A DNA stretch of 64,000 nucleotides from assembly GCF_048381675.1 (NCBI RefSeq), contig NZ_JBLWIS010000002.1, positions 1 through 64,000 of the forward strand, given 5' to 3'. Made by a program: the position numbers and the translations under genes. Within the stretch, counting starts at the first letter, position 1. Each line of letters begins with the position of its first letter. Below the pieces are notes generated by a model. It did no database searches. It was not told where the DNA came from and was given only the letters and a program-made list of their open reading frames with translations. Source of the stretch: Advenella sp048381675 (GTDB lineage Bacteria > Pseudomonadota > Gammaproteobacteria > Burkholderiales > Burkholderiaceae_B). This document shows, piece after piece, positions 34,898-44,255 of this stretch.

Positions 34898-35461
34898 TTA
34901 TTTTGGGCGTACCGATTTGCATACATCAGGGTTGGTTTCAACCAGTGGGCCGCCCACCGCGTCAATACAGATGGGTACTGAGGCAAAAATACCGTGAATA
35001 ACCTGCTTGCCTTGTTCATCCTTGACGCCACCCAGCGTTTCGGCAATTGCATTGGGGCGGCCTGGCAGGTTTAAAATAAGGCTGTTGCCGCGGATGACAC
35101 CCACTTGACGCGATAAAATAGCGGTAGGGATGAAGTGCAGGCTGATTTGTCGCATTTGCTCGCCAAACCCGGGAATGACCCGCTGGGCAACAGCAAGGGT
35201 GGCTTCCGGGGTCACATCACGTAAATAGGGGCCAGTGCCGCCCGTGGTTAAAATCAATGGGCACTTTTGATTGTCAGAAAGCTCAATCAGGGTTTGTTCA
35301 ATTATTGGCTGTTCATCGGGAATTAAATGCTCAACAAATTCCAGCGGGTTTAAAACTGCTGAGCTTAACCAGGTTTTCAGGGCGGGCAAGCCCTGGTCTT
35401 CATAGGTTTTATTGAAGGCCCGATCGCTGACTGAGACGATGCCAATACGTAGTGTTTCCAT
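34898..35461 (-). CDS. mog: Molybdopterin adenylyltransferase
   Basis: The 187-residue enzyme activates molybdopterin by adenylation before metal insertion by MoeA. Family blocks are RIGIVSVSDRAFNKTYEDQG, LILTTGGTGPYLRDVTPEATL and GNSLILNLPGRPNAIAETLGG; TTGGTG is the nucleotide loop. It is close to E. coli MogA in length. It is divergent from moaC and convergent with moaA. Confidence 0.92.
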   Translation of the reverse strand: METLRIGIVSVSDRAFNKTYEDQGLPALKTWLSSAVLNPLEFVEHLIPDEQPIIEQTLIELSDNQKCPLILTTGGTGPYLRDVTPEATLAVAQRVIPGFGEQMRQISLHFIPTAILSRQVGVIRGNSLILNLPGRPNAIAETLGGVKDEQGKQVIHGIFASVPICIDAVGGPLVETNPDVCKSVRPK

Positions 35462-35657
35462 ACTGATTCCTTTGATTGCACTTGCTTTTACACTGCTGAA
35501 TAGCGGGTGTTGTTTATTAAAGGCGTGCTTGTGCCAAGCACTGGGTTAATTTATGCCAGAATAAGGGGCTTAAATTTTTACTATAAAAAGAATTGTATTC
35601 TACTCGATTAAAATTATCTGATGACCCCTGCTTTTAACAGTATTAAGGATATAAAAC

Positions 35658-36140
35658 GTGACAGATCAACAGTTAACGCATTTTGACAGCCAAGGCCAGG
35701 CTCATATGGTTGATATTTCAGAGAAAAAAGAAACCAAACGGGTTGCCCGTGCCAGTGGCAAAATAAGCATGAACGAGGTGGCTTATCAATTGCTGGTTTC
35801 GGGGCAAAGTAAAAAGGGTGATGTGCTGGGAATAGCGCGCATTGCCGCAATTCAGGGTTCCAAACATACCAGCCTGCTCATTCCCTTGTGCCATCCCTTA
35901 AGCCTTACGCATGTCAGTATTGAATTCAAGCTGGATGAGGGGCAGCAATCTGTTGAAGTGGTGGCAACAACCGAAACCACCGGAAAAACCGGTGTTGAAA
36001 TGGAAGCCTTGACGGCGGTTTCAACCGGTTTGCTGACCATTTACGATATGTTGAAGGCGGTCGATAAGGGAATGCAAATAGGGCATATCCATTTGCTTGA
36101 AAAAAAGGGTGGCAAGTCGGGTGACTGGCGCGCTGGTTAA
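35658..36140 (+). CDS. moaC: Cyclic pyranopterin monophosphate synthase
   Basis: The 160-residue partner of MoaA converts 3',8-cyclo-GTP to cPMP. The start is GTG at 35658, with AAGGA 8 bases upstream. Blocks HFDSQGQAHMVDISEKKETKRVARASGKI, IPLCHPLSLTHV and TTGKTGVEMEALTAVSTGLLTIYDMLKAVDKGM are diagnostic, including the catalytic Lys/Asp region near the C-terminus. It precedes modA by 160 bases on the same strand. Confidence 0.95.
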   Translation: MTDQQLTHFDSQGQAHMVDISEKKETKRVARASGKISMNEVAYQLLVSGQSKKGDVLGIARIAAIQGSKHTSLLIPLCHPLSLTHVSIEFKLDEGQQSVEVVATTETTGKTGVEMEALTAVSTGLLTIYDMLKAVDKGMQIGHIHLLEKKGGKSGDWRAG

Positions 36141-36300
36141 GCAATTGCCTTGAGGGTGGGTAGCGAAGTTGTTGAGGAGCCAACAAATGAGCTAGATCAA
36201 TGACTGCCGTAATATCGGCTTTTGAAACGGGCAGGGTGTTATACTTTTTCCTGTTATTTATAAAGGCGTTTGGCCCTATACATACAAAAGGAACAAGGTC

Positions 36301-37044
36301 ATGATTAAGCGGACATTACTGATTTTGGCATGCACCAGCTTTGGGGGTGTTTCAGCAGCAACTATCACGGTTTCGGCGGCAGCCAGCCTGAAAGATGTTT
36401 TTCAGGAAATCGGCCAGAAATTTGAACAGGAACACAAGGGTCACAATATTGATTTCAATTTTGGCGGTTCAGGCAGCCTGCTTCAGCAAATCCGTAACGG
36501 TGCGCCCGTGGATGTTTTTGCCAGTGCCGATCTTAAAAACATGGACAGTGCCAATGAGGGTGGTTTCTTGCAAAATAATGAGCAAACCAATTTTGTAAAA
36601 AATGAATTGGTGCTTATTGTTCCTGCCGGCAGTACTTTACAACTGGAAAACCTGAATGATCTGCAAAAGGGTGAAGTAAAACGCATTGCGATTGGCAATC
36701 CATCCAGTGTGCCAGCAGGCCGCTATACTGAAACAGCACTTAAAAAGGCCGGTCTTGATGAAGTCCTGAAAGATAAAGCGGTTTTTACGCAGAATGTTCG
36801 CCAGGCACTTGAATATGTGGCCAATGCAAACGTAGAGGCTGGTTTTGTTTATGGCACCGATGCCAAAATCCTGGCTGACAAGGTCAAGGTTGCTTTTAAT
36901 GTAGACTTGGAAAAACCGGTTATTTATCCGATTGCCGTTTTAAAAGACAGTAAAGAGCCGGAGCTTGCTAACCAGTTTGTGGATTATGTGCTGTCAGAAG
37001 ATAGCCGGGTCATTTTTGACAAATACGGGTTTGCCCGTCCTTAA
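36301..37044 (+). CDS. modA: Molybdate-binding periplasmic protein
   Basis: This 247-residue secreted protein has a signal peptide (MIKRTLLILACTSFGGVSA) and mature start ATITVSAAASLKDVFQEIGQKFEQEH, the ModA signature. Oxyanion ligands are expected in SAAASL, FGGSGSLLQQI and NPSSVPAGRYTETAL. A ribosome binding site AAAGGA precedes the ATG. It is first gene of modA-modB-modC; I see no convincing ModE operator upstream. Confidence 0.94.
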   Translation: MIKRTLLILACTSFGGVSAATITVSAAASLKDVFQEIGQKFEQEHKGHNIDFNFGGSGSLLQQIRNGAPVDVFASADLKNMDSANEGGFLQNNEQTNFVKNELVLIVPAGSTLQLENLNDLQKGEVKRIAIGNPSSVPAGRYTETALKKAGLDEVLKDKAVFTQNVRQALEYVANANVEAGFVYGTDAKILADKVKVAFNVDLEKPVIYPIAVLKDSKEPELANQFVDYVLSEDSRVIFDKYGFARP

Positions 37045-37062
37045 GATCCAGGGAAGCAGCTA

Positions 37063-37725
37063 ATGCAGTCGGTCATGGTGCCTTTGTTCCTGTCTGTCAA
37101 AGTGGCTGTTTGGGCCACTTTGATCAATCTTGTCCTGGGGATTGCGTTTGGCTGGTACCTGTCTCAAAAGCGCAGTTTTTTCAGGCAGGTGCTTGATGTC
37201 CTGGCCACCTTGCCAATGGTGTTGCCACCAACGGTATTGGGGTATTATTTGCTGGTTTTGTTTGGCAATAAAACCGGCTTAAGCAGGTGGCTCGAGGCCA
37301 ATTTTGGTTTTGGGCTTATTTTTTCTCTTAACGGTGCCATTATTGCCGCGGTCATCGTCACTTTTCCGCTCGTTTTCAAACCGGCGCGCGCCGCTTTCGA
37401 GTCGGTCGATGAGCAATTGCAGCAGGTTGGTTGGGTCTTGGGTGTTTCCAAGGTAGCCGTTTTTTTTCGGGTTTTTCTGCCCTTGGCCTGGCGAGGAATT
37501 CTTGCCGGTATATTACTGGGTTTTGTCCGGGCCTTGGGTGAGTTTGGTGCAACTTTAATGGTGGCCGGAAGTATTCCGGGTAAAACCCAAACGCTGTCAA
37601 TTGCCATTTATGATGCGGTTCAGGCGGGACACGATAGTGAAGTCAATCAATTGGTGTTGCTGATTTCTGTCGTGTGTATTGTTGTTTTATCGTTGGCTTA
37701 TTATCTTTCTCCAAAGCGTGCCTGA
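37063..37725 (+). CDS. modB: Molybdate ABC transporter permease
   Basis: This is a 220-residue inner-membrane permease with about five helices. DVLATLPMVLPPTVLGYYLLVLFG is the ModB-type second block, and the EAA loop reads DEQLQQVGWVLGVSKVAVFFRVFLPLAWRGILAG, followed by RALGEFGATLMVAGSIPGKTQTLSIAIYD. It starts 18 bases after modA and ends one base before the modC start codon. Confidence 0.94.
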   Translation: MQSVMVPLFLSVKVAVWATLINLVLGIAFGWYLSQKRSFFRQVLDVLATLPMVLPPTVLGYYLLVLFGNKTGLSRWLEANFGFGLIFSLNGAIIAAVIVTFPLVFKPARAAFESVDEQLQQVGWVLGVSKVAVFFRVFLPLAWRGILAGILLGFVRALGEFGATLMVAGSIPGKTQTLSIAIYDAVQAGHDSEVNQLVLLISVVCIVVLSLAYYLSPKRA

Positions 37726-37726
37726 G

Positions 37727-38380
37727 ATGATTTTTGATATAAACATTCAGAAAAAACTGGTTTCTGCTTCTAGAACGTTTATGCTGGATACCCAGGTCTG
37801 CAGTCACCAGGAACAGGTTATTTTATTTGGCCCTTCGGGGGTTGGTAAATCTCTCACGATAAAATGCATCGCAGGCTTATTGACCCCTGATAGCGGTCTT
37901 ATAAAAATTAAAAACAGAATATTGTTTGATAAAGAAAAAAACATCAATATCGCGCCACAGGAACGAAATGTCGGTTATATCCTGCAAAACTATGCCCTGT
38001 TCCCTCATTTGACCATAGCGCAAAATGTGGGCTTCGGGCTAAACCGTAAAGGCTGGTTCAACAGGATTTCACCTGAAAACCTTGAAAAAATCCATCACTG
38101 GTTGAGTCGGTTTCAGATCGCCGATCTGGCACGGCAGTATCCGGGCCAGTTGTCAGGTGGCCAGCAACAGCGGGTGGCCCTTGCCAGGGCGCTTATCATA
38201 GAGCCTGAATTGCTGTTGCTTGATGAGCCGTTTTCCGCATTGGATAAAAAATTGCGTATACATATGCGTGAAGAGGTAAAAGAGTTGCTGGAAGAACTGA
38301 AGATTCCTCTCATGCTGATTACTCATGATGAGGAAGATATCAAAGCGTTTTCGGCAGAGTTGATTGAATTCAAACCCTGA
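37727..38380 (+). CDS. modC: Molybdate ABC transporter ATPase, short form without MOP domain
   Basis: This is a 217-residue ATPase with Walker A GPSGVGKSLTIK, signature LSGGQQQRVALARAL, Walker B LLLLDEPFSALDKKLR and the switch His LITHDEED. The ATG at 37727 follows the modB stop by one base. Typical ModC proteins are about 350 residues with a C-terminal TOBE/MOP molybdate-binding domain; here the protein ends right after the ATPase core, with no remnant downstream. The transporter may therefore lack the molybdate-feedback control mediated by that domain. Confidence 0.88.
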   Translation: MIFDINIQKKLVSASRTFMLDTQVCSHQEQVILFGPSGVGKSLTIKCIAGLLTPDSGLIKIKNRILFDKEKNINIAPQERNVGYILQNYALFPHLTIAQNVGFGLNRKGWFNRISPENLEKIHHWLSRFQIADLARQYPGQLSGGQQQRVALARALIIEPELLLLDEPFSALDKKLRIHMREEVKELLEELKIPLMLITHDEEDIKAFSAELIEFKP

Positions 38381-38635
38381 AAGTATTAAATAAAAAACAT
38401 ACGCGCAAGTCATTTTTCCTTTCTAAAACAATTTGAAAGTAGTCAGTTGGCGGGCTTTCTTGTATTCTTGAAATAACCGGTTTGAATTGTTGCTGAAATT
38501 AGTATGTGATTTTTATGTGCATGTTTGTAAATTTGTAAATATTGAAAGTAATAATTTTTTAACCAAATTGTTACTTGTAATAGTTCCCATTGATCATGGG
38601 GTCTTAAATACATACACGATAGGAGCATCATCGCA

Positions 38636-41600
38636 ATGAAGATGACCAGACGACAGTTTTTTAAAGTTACGGCAGGCGGTGTTGGTGCAACAAGTCTTGC
38701 GGTAATGGGGGCTGCGCCAACCAACGCGTGGGCAGAAGTTCGCCAGTACAAATTGTTAAGGGCGGTTGAAACACGAAATAACTGTACTTATTGTTCGGTT
38801 GGCTGTGGAACCTTGCTGTATAGTTTGGGAGATGGTGCCAAGAACGTCACCAAGAAAATATTTCATATAGAAGGTGATCCCGACCATCCGGTAAGCAGGG
38901 GCAGTCTTTGCCCGAAAGGGGCTGGCCTGATTGATTACATTAACAGCCCCAAGCGTTTGCACTACCCAGAAGTCCGTGAAGCCGGTACCAATGAATGGAA
39001 GCGAATCTCATGGGATGATGCTTTTGATCGTATTGCTCGCCTGATTAAAGATGAGCGTGATGAACATTTGGTTGTAAAAAACGACAAAGGCGTCACGGTT
39101 AACCGTCTTGAAGCGGTAGGCATGGCCTGTACGTCCGCCGGCTCTAGCGAAGCCGGCATCCTGACCCAAAAATTTATCCGGTCTTTGGGTATCGTGGCGG
39201 CAGACTCGCAGGCACGTGTTTGCCATGCGCCCACTGTGTCCGCACTGGCCTCTACCTTTGGCCGAGGGGCAATGACCAATACTTTCTGCGATATGCAGAA
39301 TGCTGATTTTATTCTGGTCATGGGCGGCAACCCGGCGGAAGCGCACCCGGTTGGTTTCAAATGGGTCATTGAGGCGAAGAAGAAAAAGGGTACTAAACTC
39401 ATTGTCTGTGATCCGCGTTTTAACCGAACCGCTGCGGTGGCAGACCATTACCTGCCGATTCGTTCAGGAAGTGATATTGCCTTTTTGGGGGCGGTCATTA
39501 ACTGGCTGGTTGAAAACGATAAGATTCAGTGGGAATATGTAAAAGCTTATACCAATGCCAGTTTCATTGTTGATGAAAGATATGGCTTCCATGAGGGCCT
39601 GTTTTCAGGTCACCCTGATTACGCCGAGACCAGCGATGCCACGGCAGTCAATGCAGATCCGTTAGCTGATACGCATGCGCCCAAAAACACCACTTACGAC
39701 ACGAACTCATGGACTTACGAGCTTGATGAAAACGGTTATGCCAAGGTTGACCCAACACTGACACATCCGCGCTGTGTGTGGAATTTAATGAAAGAACATT
39801 ATTCCCGCTACACGCCCGAGATGATGACAAAAATCACGGGCACACCGATTGAAGACTTCCTGCTAGTGTGCCAGGCTTTGGGTGAAACCAGTGCGCCCAA
39901 TAAAACAGGAACGATTCTGTACGCCCTGGGTTGGACGCAGCATACTTATGGAACCCAGAATATCCGTACCATGGCCATGATCCAGCTTATGCTGGGTAAT
40001 ATCGGCATGGCCGGCGGTGGTGTCAACGCTTTGCGGGGGCATTCCAATATTCAGGGTTTATCTGATTTAGGCGTACTGTCCACGAGCTTGCCAGGCTACC
40101 TGGTGCTGCCCAATGAAAATCAGCATCCCACTTTTGATGATTACCTGCAAAAGCAAACACCACAATCCTTCCGGCCAGGTCAGCTGAATTACTGGAGCAA
40201 TACACCCAAGTTCATGGTTAGCCTGCTTAAATGGTTCTTTGGTGAAAAGGCAACCAAAGATAATGACTGGGGTTATGACTGGTTGCCTAAATGGGACAAG
40301 ATGTACGATAGCCTGCAAATGACCGACATGATTTATCAGGGACAAATGCATGGCCTGTTGGTGCAGGGTTTCAATATTACCAGCTCATTCCCCGATTCAA
40401 AACGGGTCACCGAGGCTTTCTCGAAACTGAAGTTTCTGGTGGTGATGGATCCTTTGGATACTGAAACAGCGACTTTCTGGGAAAATCATGGTGAGCATCA
40501 CGATGTGGATCCCGCCAGTATCCAGACAACGGTTTTCCGTTTGCCGACGCCCTGTTTTGCAGAAGAAGAAGGTTCCATCGTCAACTCCTCACGCTGGTTG
40601 CAATGGCACTGGGCCGGGGCGCATCCTCCTGGCGATGCCAAACCTGACCTGGAAATTCTGGCTGAAATCCATCAGCGTCTTAAAAAGCTTTACCTGGAAG
40701 AGGGGGGTACTGTCCCCGAGCCAATTGTTAACCTGGATTGGCAATATCAGAATCCCCTTAGTCCCTTGCCGCATGAAATGGCCAAAGAGTTTAATGGTCG
40801 CGCCCTGGAAGATATCAAAGACGAAATGGGTAATATCGTCATACCCAAAGGCCAGTTGCTGGATGGTTTCCATCAGCTGCGCGATGACGGAAGCACTGCG
40901 TGTGCCTGCTGGGTATTTTCGGGTAGCTGGACAAAAAATGGCAACCAGATGGCCCGTCGCGACAATACCGACTCCGGTTTGGGTAATACGCCCGGATGGG
41001 CCTGGGCCTGGCCGGCAAACCGCCGCATTCTGTATAACCGTGCATCGTGCGACCCCAGTGGCAAGCCATGGGATAAAAACCGTACGCTGATCGAGTGGGA
41101 TGGACGCAAGTGGGTAGGCGCCGATATACCCGACTTCAAGGCGGATGAGGCCCCCGGTACTGATATGAACCCGTTTATCATGACCGAAGAGGGTGTGGGC
41201 CGTTTGTTCTGTGCCAAAAAATTGGTGGATGGTCCTTTCCCCGAGTCTTATGAACCCATGGAAACGCCATTGGGCACCAATCTGTTGCACCCCAGCGTGG
41301 TGCATTCACCAGCCGTGCGCATGTTTGACAGTGCCAGAGACCGTTTTGGCAAGAAAGACAAGTATCCCTATGTGGGCACTACTTATCGCCTGACCGAACA
41401 CTTCCAGTTCTGGACCAAGTCGGTCAAGCTGCTGATGATTGCCCAACCGGAACAATTTGTTGAAATTAGCGAAGAGCTGGCCAAAGAGAAGGGAATTGAA
41501 AAAGGGGATTGGGTAACGGTCAGCACGATCCGTGGCTCTATTAAGGCCAAGGCGGTTGTCACGAAACGGATCAGGCCTTTGCTGGTTAATGGAGAAACCC

Positions 41601-41752
41601 TGCACCAGGTAGGGATTCCCTTGCATGGTGGCTGGGTTAACGTATCGGACAGAAAACAGTATTTAGTAAATACCTTGACGCCTTTTGTTGGTGACAGTAA
41701 TGCACAGACACCCGAATACAAAACATTTTTAGTGAACGTGGAAAAGGCTTAA
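38636..41752 (+). CDS. Formate dehydrogenase catalytic subunit (Mo-bisMGD, Cys-type)
   Basis: This 1038-residue periplasmic enzyme oxidises formate to CO2. A Tat signal (MKMTRRQFFKV) precedes cleavage near AWAE. A [4Fe-4S] cluster is bound by Cys50, Cys53, Cys57 (CTYCSVGC) and Cys92. The active-site metal ligand is Cys196 (ARVCHAPT), encoded by TGC at 39221-39223, exactly where E. coli FdnG/FdoG have selenocysteine. Molybdopterin-binding and C-terminal dinucleotide domains follow (TYRLTEHFQFWT near the end). The FdnG/FdoG-type length and the downstream FeS and cytochrome genes indicate a membrane-bound respiratory complex. An AGGAG lies 10 bases before the ATG. Confidence 0.95.
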   Translation: MKMTRRQFFKVTAGGVGATSLAVMGAAPTNAWAEVRQYKLLRAVETRNNCTYCSVGCGTLLYSLGDGAKNVTKKIFHIEGDPDHPVSRGSLCPKGAGLIDYINSPKRLHYPEVREAGTNEWKRISWDDAFDRIARLIKDERDEHLVVKNDKGVTVNRLEAVGMACTSAGSSEAGILTQKFIRSLGIVAADSQARVCHAPTVSALASTFGRGAMTNTFCDMQNADFILVMGGNPAEAHPVGFKWVIEAKKKKGTKLIVCDPRFNRTAAVADHYLPIRSGSDIAFLGAVINWLVENDKIQWEYVKAYTNASFIVDERYGFHEGLFSGHPDYAETSDATAVNADPLADTHAPKNTTYDTNSWTYELDENGYAKVDPTLTHPRCVWNLMKEHYSRYTPEMMTKITGTPIEDFLLVCQALGETSAPNKTGTILYALGWTQHTYGTQNIRTMAMIQLMLGNIGMAGGGVNALRGHSNIQGLSDLGVLSTSLPGYLVLPNENQHPTFDDYLQKQTPQSFRPGQLNYWSNTPKFMVSLLKWFFGEKATKDNDWGYDWLPKWDKMYDSLQMTDMIYQGQMHGLLVQGFNITSSFPDSKRVTEAFSKLKFLVVMDPLDTETATFWENHGEHHDVDPASIQTTVFRLPTPCFAEEEGSIVNSSRWLQWHWAGAHPPGDAKPDLEILAEIHQRLKKLYLEEGGTVPEPIVNLDWQYQNPLSPLPHEMAKEFNGRALEDIKDEMGNIVIPKGQLLDGFHQLRDDGSTACACWVFSGSWTKNGNQMARRDNTDSGLGNTPGWAWAWPANRRILYNRASCDPSGKPWDKNRTLIEWDGRKWVGADIPDFKADEAPGTDMNPFIMTEEGVGRLFCAKKLVDGPFPESYEPMETPLGTNLLHPSVVHSPAVRMFDSARDRFGKKDKYPYVGTTYRLTEHFQFWTKSVKLLMIAQPEQFVEISEELAKEKGIEKGDWVTVSTIRGSIKAKAVVTKRIRPLLVNGETLHQVGIPLHGGWVNVSDRKQYLVNTLTPFVGDSNAQTPEYKTFLVNVEKA

Positions 41753-41763
41753 GGAGTTAGAAT

Positions 41764-42678
41764 ATGGCATTGCAATCGTTAGATATCCGTCGCCGTTCCG
41801 CGACAGCTGAAATGACACCTCCTCCCGGCGTTCGTCAACCCGAAGAAGTGGCAAAATTAATTGACGTGACAACCTGTATTGGCTGCAAGGCCTGTCAGGT
41901 GGCTTGTTCCGAATGGAACGATTTGCGCGATGATATCGGTATCAATCATGGTGTTTATGACAACCCGATAGATTTGACAGCAGACAGCTGGACTGTCATG
42001 CGTTTTGCTGAAACCGAGGAAAACGGCAAGCTGGAATGGCTGATCCGCAAGGATGGCTGCATGCACTGTACCGATCCTGGCTGCCTGAAAGCCTGTCCTT
42101 CACCGGGTGCCATTATTCAGTATGAAAATGGTATTGTTGATTTTCATCAGGAAAACTGTATAGGTTGCGGTTACTGTATCGCGGGCTGTCCATTCAATAT
42201 TCCACGGATTTCCAAAAAGGATAATCGTGCTTATAAATGCAGTTTGTGTTCAGACCGCGTGGCGGTTGGACAAGAACCGGCTTGTGTAAAAACCTGTCCT
42301 ACCGGCGCCATCCAGTTTGGCACCAAAAATGACATGAAATTGGTGGCCGAAAAAAGGATTGAGGATTTGCAAAACCGTGGCTATCAAAATGCCGGTTTAT
42401 ATGATCCCGAAGGGGTTGGTGGTACTCACGTCATGTATGTTCTGCATCATGCCGACAAACCCCAGCTCTATAATGATCTTCCCAAAGATCCTGAAATCAG
42501 TACAACAGTCAGTTTATGGAAGGGTATTCTCAAACCATTGGCTACGGTGGGCATTGCCCTGGCGGGTATCGTAGGCTGGTTGCACTACATTACCATCGGC
42601 CCAAACCGGACCGTAGAGGAAAAGCCTGAAATCATTGGCAAAGATGGGGATACGCTTAAAAACGAGGGGGATGCATGA
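41764..42678 (+). CDS. Formate dehydrogenase iron-sulfur subunit
   Basis: The 304-residue electron-transfer subunit has four ferredoxin-type cysteine clusters: CIGCKACQVAC (about 38-48), CMHCTDPGCLKAC, CIGCGYCIAGC and CSLCSDRVAVGQEPACVKTC. A C-terminal single membrane helix (LKPLATVGIALAGIVGWLHYITIG, about 258-281) anchors it. It corresponds to FdnH/FdoH and passes electrons from the catalytic subunit to the cytochrome b. It lies 11 bases after the large subunit and overlaps the next gene by 4. Confidence 0.95.
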   Translation: MALQSLDIRRRSATAEMTPPPGVRQPEEVAKLIDVTTCIGCKACQVACSEWNDLRDDIGINHGVYDNPIDLTADSWTVMRFAETEENGKLEWLIRKDGCMHCTDPGCLKACPSPGAIIQYENGIVDFHQENCIGCGYCIAGCPFNIPRISKKDNRAYKCSLCSDRVAVGQEPACVKTCPTGAIQFGTKNDMKLVAEKRIEDLQNRGYQNAGLYDPEGVGGTHVMYVLHHADKPQLYNDLPKDPEISTTVSLWKGILKPLATVGIALAGIVGWLHYITIGPNRTVEEKPEIIGKDGDTLKNEGDA

Positions 42679-43325
42679 TGAAAGAGAAGCTGATTCAGCG
42701 TTATAACAAAGCCGAACGGGTCAATCACTGGATTGTGGCCGGTTGCTTTGTGTTACTGGCGATTTCCGGCCTGGCTTTTTTCTATCCGGCTTTTTTCTGG
42801 CTGACAGGCGTGTTTGGCACGCCGCAGCTGGCCCGCATTATTCACCCTTTTGTTGGGGTGGTTATGTTTGTTGGCTTTTTTATCCAGTTTTTCCGCTATT
42901 GGAAATACAACTTCATGGAAAAGGAAGATGTTAAATGGCTGACATCCGTCGGTCAAATCCTGAAAGGCGAAGAAGTGGGTGATACTGGCAAGTATAATGC
43001 TGGCCAGAAAATCATGTTCTGGCTAATGACTATTTGCATGTTGACATTGCTTGCAAGCGGATTTATTGCCTGGCGCCCTTATTTTGCCGACATGTTTCCG
43101 ATTCCCGTCATCCGTATTGCCTTATTGCTGCATGCCGTGTCAGCCCTGGTGCTGATTACGGGTATTATCGTGCATGTCTATGCTGCAATCTGGATTAAAG
43201 GCACCATTCGCGCAATGGTGGAAGGGGTGGTTACGCAGGCATGGGCCAAGGCCCACCACCCTCGCTGGTATCGTGAAATCATGGCTAAGAAGAAAGCCAA
43301 GGATGAAGCGTCCGGTCGTTTATAG
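42675..43325 (+). CDS. Formate dehydrogenase cytochrome b subunit
   Basis: This is a 216-residue membrane protein with four helices. Heme-binding His candidates are in the N-terminal RVNHWIVAGCF, in IIHPFVGVVMFVG, and in LLHAVSALVLITGIIVHVYAAIWIKGTIRAMVEGVVT. This is the FdnI/FdoI pattern, with transfer of electrons to the quinone pool. The ATG at 42675 overlaps the FeS gene stop. Confidence 0.93.
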   Translation: MMKEKLIQRYNKAERVNHWIVAGCFVLLAISGLAFFYPAFFWLTGVFGTPQLARIIHPFVGVVMFVGFFIQFFRYWKYNFMEKEDVKWLTSVGQILKGEEVGDTGKYNAGQKIMFWLMTICMLTLLASGFIAWRPYFADMFPIPVIRIALLLHAVSALVLITGIIVHVYAAIWIKGTIRAMVEGVVTQAWAKAHHPRWYREIMAKKKAKDEASGRL

Positions 43326-43340
43326 TACCGCATGGCATTA

Positions 43341-43391
43341 AGGGCAAATACCGGGCTGGCGTTTAACAATCCCAGTCTGGGCATTTGCTCT
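43341..43391 (+). terminator. Long imperfect hairpin after the formate dehydrogenase structural genes
   Basis: AGGGCAAATACCGGGCTGG (43341-43359) pairs imperfectly with CCAGTCTGGGCATTTGCTCT (43372-43391), with a few wobbles and one bulge. No T-run follows, so it may attenuate or stabilise the transcript before fdhD rather than terminate it. Confidence 0.4.
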
Positions 43392-43439
43392 TGATGTGAG
43401 CATGATGGGGCCAGCCAGTATTACTTTCAAAAGCACAAC

Positions 43440-44246
43440 ATGACAGCCACTCCACTGATAACCTTACCCGTCAGGCGCCTTAAACAAGGCCGTATTTACG
43501 AGACGGATGATTGCCTGAGCAATGAAGTACCGGTAGCCCTTGTTTATAACGGCATTTCACATGTGGTTTTAATGGCAACCCCACAGGACTTGCCGGAGCT
43601 CGCTCTGGGGTTCAGCCTGACTGAAGGTATTTTATCCTCGGCAGCCCAGCTTTATGATATAGAGGTGTTGCAAACTTCGGCAGGCATGCTGGTTAATATG
43701 GAAATTGCCTCAGCAGCGTTTTTGCAGCTGAAGGGAAGACGGCGTAATTTAAGCGGTCGTACCGGGTGTGGCTTATGTGGCATAGAAAGCCTGGACGTTG
43801 TCAAACCGGTTATCACACCTGTTGCGGTAAGGCCCAATGTGTCTGCAGCGCATATTTCAGATGCGCTTGATGCGTTTGCATCATTGCAGCCATTACGTGC
43901 GCAAACCGGATCCGTGCACGGGGTGGCCTGGGTAAATGGCAGCGGCCATATAGAAGCCCTGTTTGAGGATGTGGGGAGACACAATGCCCTGGATAAACTG
44001 CTGGGGTTTGGTGCCAGGGCTGGCTGGAACTTGTCTGAGGGTTTTGTCCTGGTCTCCAGTCGTGCCAGCTACGAAATGGTGGTCAAGTCTGCCGTTTTGG
44101 GGGTTGGATGCCTGGTTGCCGTTTCGGCCCCCACTGCACTGGCGGTGCAATTGGCGCAAGAGGCTAATATGACGTTGATAGGTTTTGCCAGGTCAGGTCA
44201 GCAGGTGATTTACACCGGTCATGAATACATTACTTTGGCAGATTAA
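43440..44246 (+). CDS. fdhD: Formate dehydrogenase accessory sulfurtransferase
   Basis: This 268-residue FdhD transfers sulfur to the Mo-bisMGD cofactor before insertion into formate dehydrogenase. The catalytic loop reads RTGCGLCGIESL (CxxC), preceded by DLPELALGFSLTEGIL and followed by SVHGVAWVNG, EDVGRHNALDKLLG and LVSSRASYEMVVKSAVLG. It lies directly after the structural genes and 9 bases before fdhE. Confidence 0.95.
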   Translation: MTATPLITLPVRRLKQGRIYETDDCLSNEVPVALVYNGISHVVLMATPQDLPELALGFSLTEGILSSAAQLYDIEVLQTSAGMLVNMEIASAAFLQLKGRRRNLSGRTGCGLCGIESLDVVKPVITPVAVRPNVSAAHISDALDAFASLQPLRAQTGSVHGVAWVNGSGHIEALFEDVGRHNALDKLLGFGARAGWNLSEGFVLVSSRASYEMVVKSAVLGVGCLVAVSAPTALAVQLAQEANMTLIGFARSGQQVIYTGHEYITLAD

Positions 44247-44255
44247 AGGGTTTAA

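Noticed and set aside
36141..36300. Search for a ModE operator or Moco riboswitch before modA (and before moaA)
   Set aside because: GTTATAC and GTTATTTATAA near 36240 are AT-rich but do not form the expected palindrome; no conserved riboswitch core is seen.
38381..38635. FNR-like half site TTGATCATGG upstream of the formate dehydrogenase
   Set aside because: Only one half matches TTGAT; the other half does not read ATCAA. No other regulatory site is clear in this 255-base gap.
40589..41305. 238-codon frame antisense to the formate dehydrogenase large subunit
   Set aside because: It is explained by codon bias of the sense gene, which is intact and well conserved.
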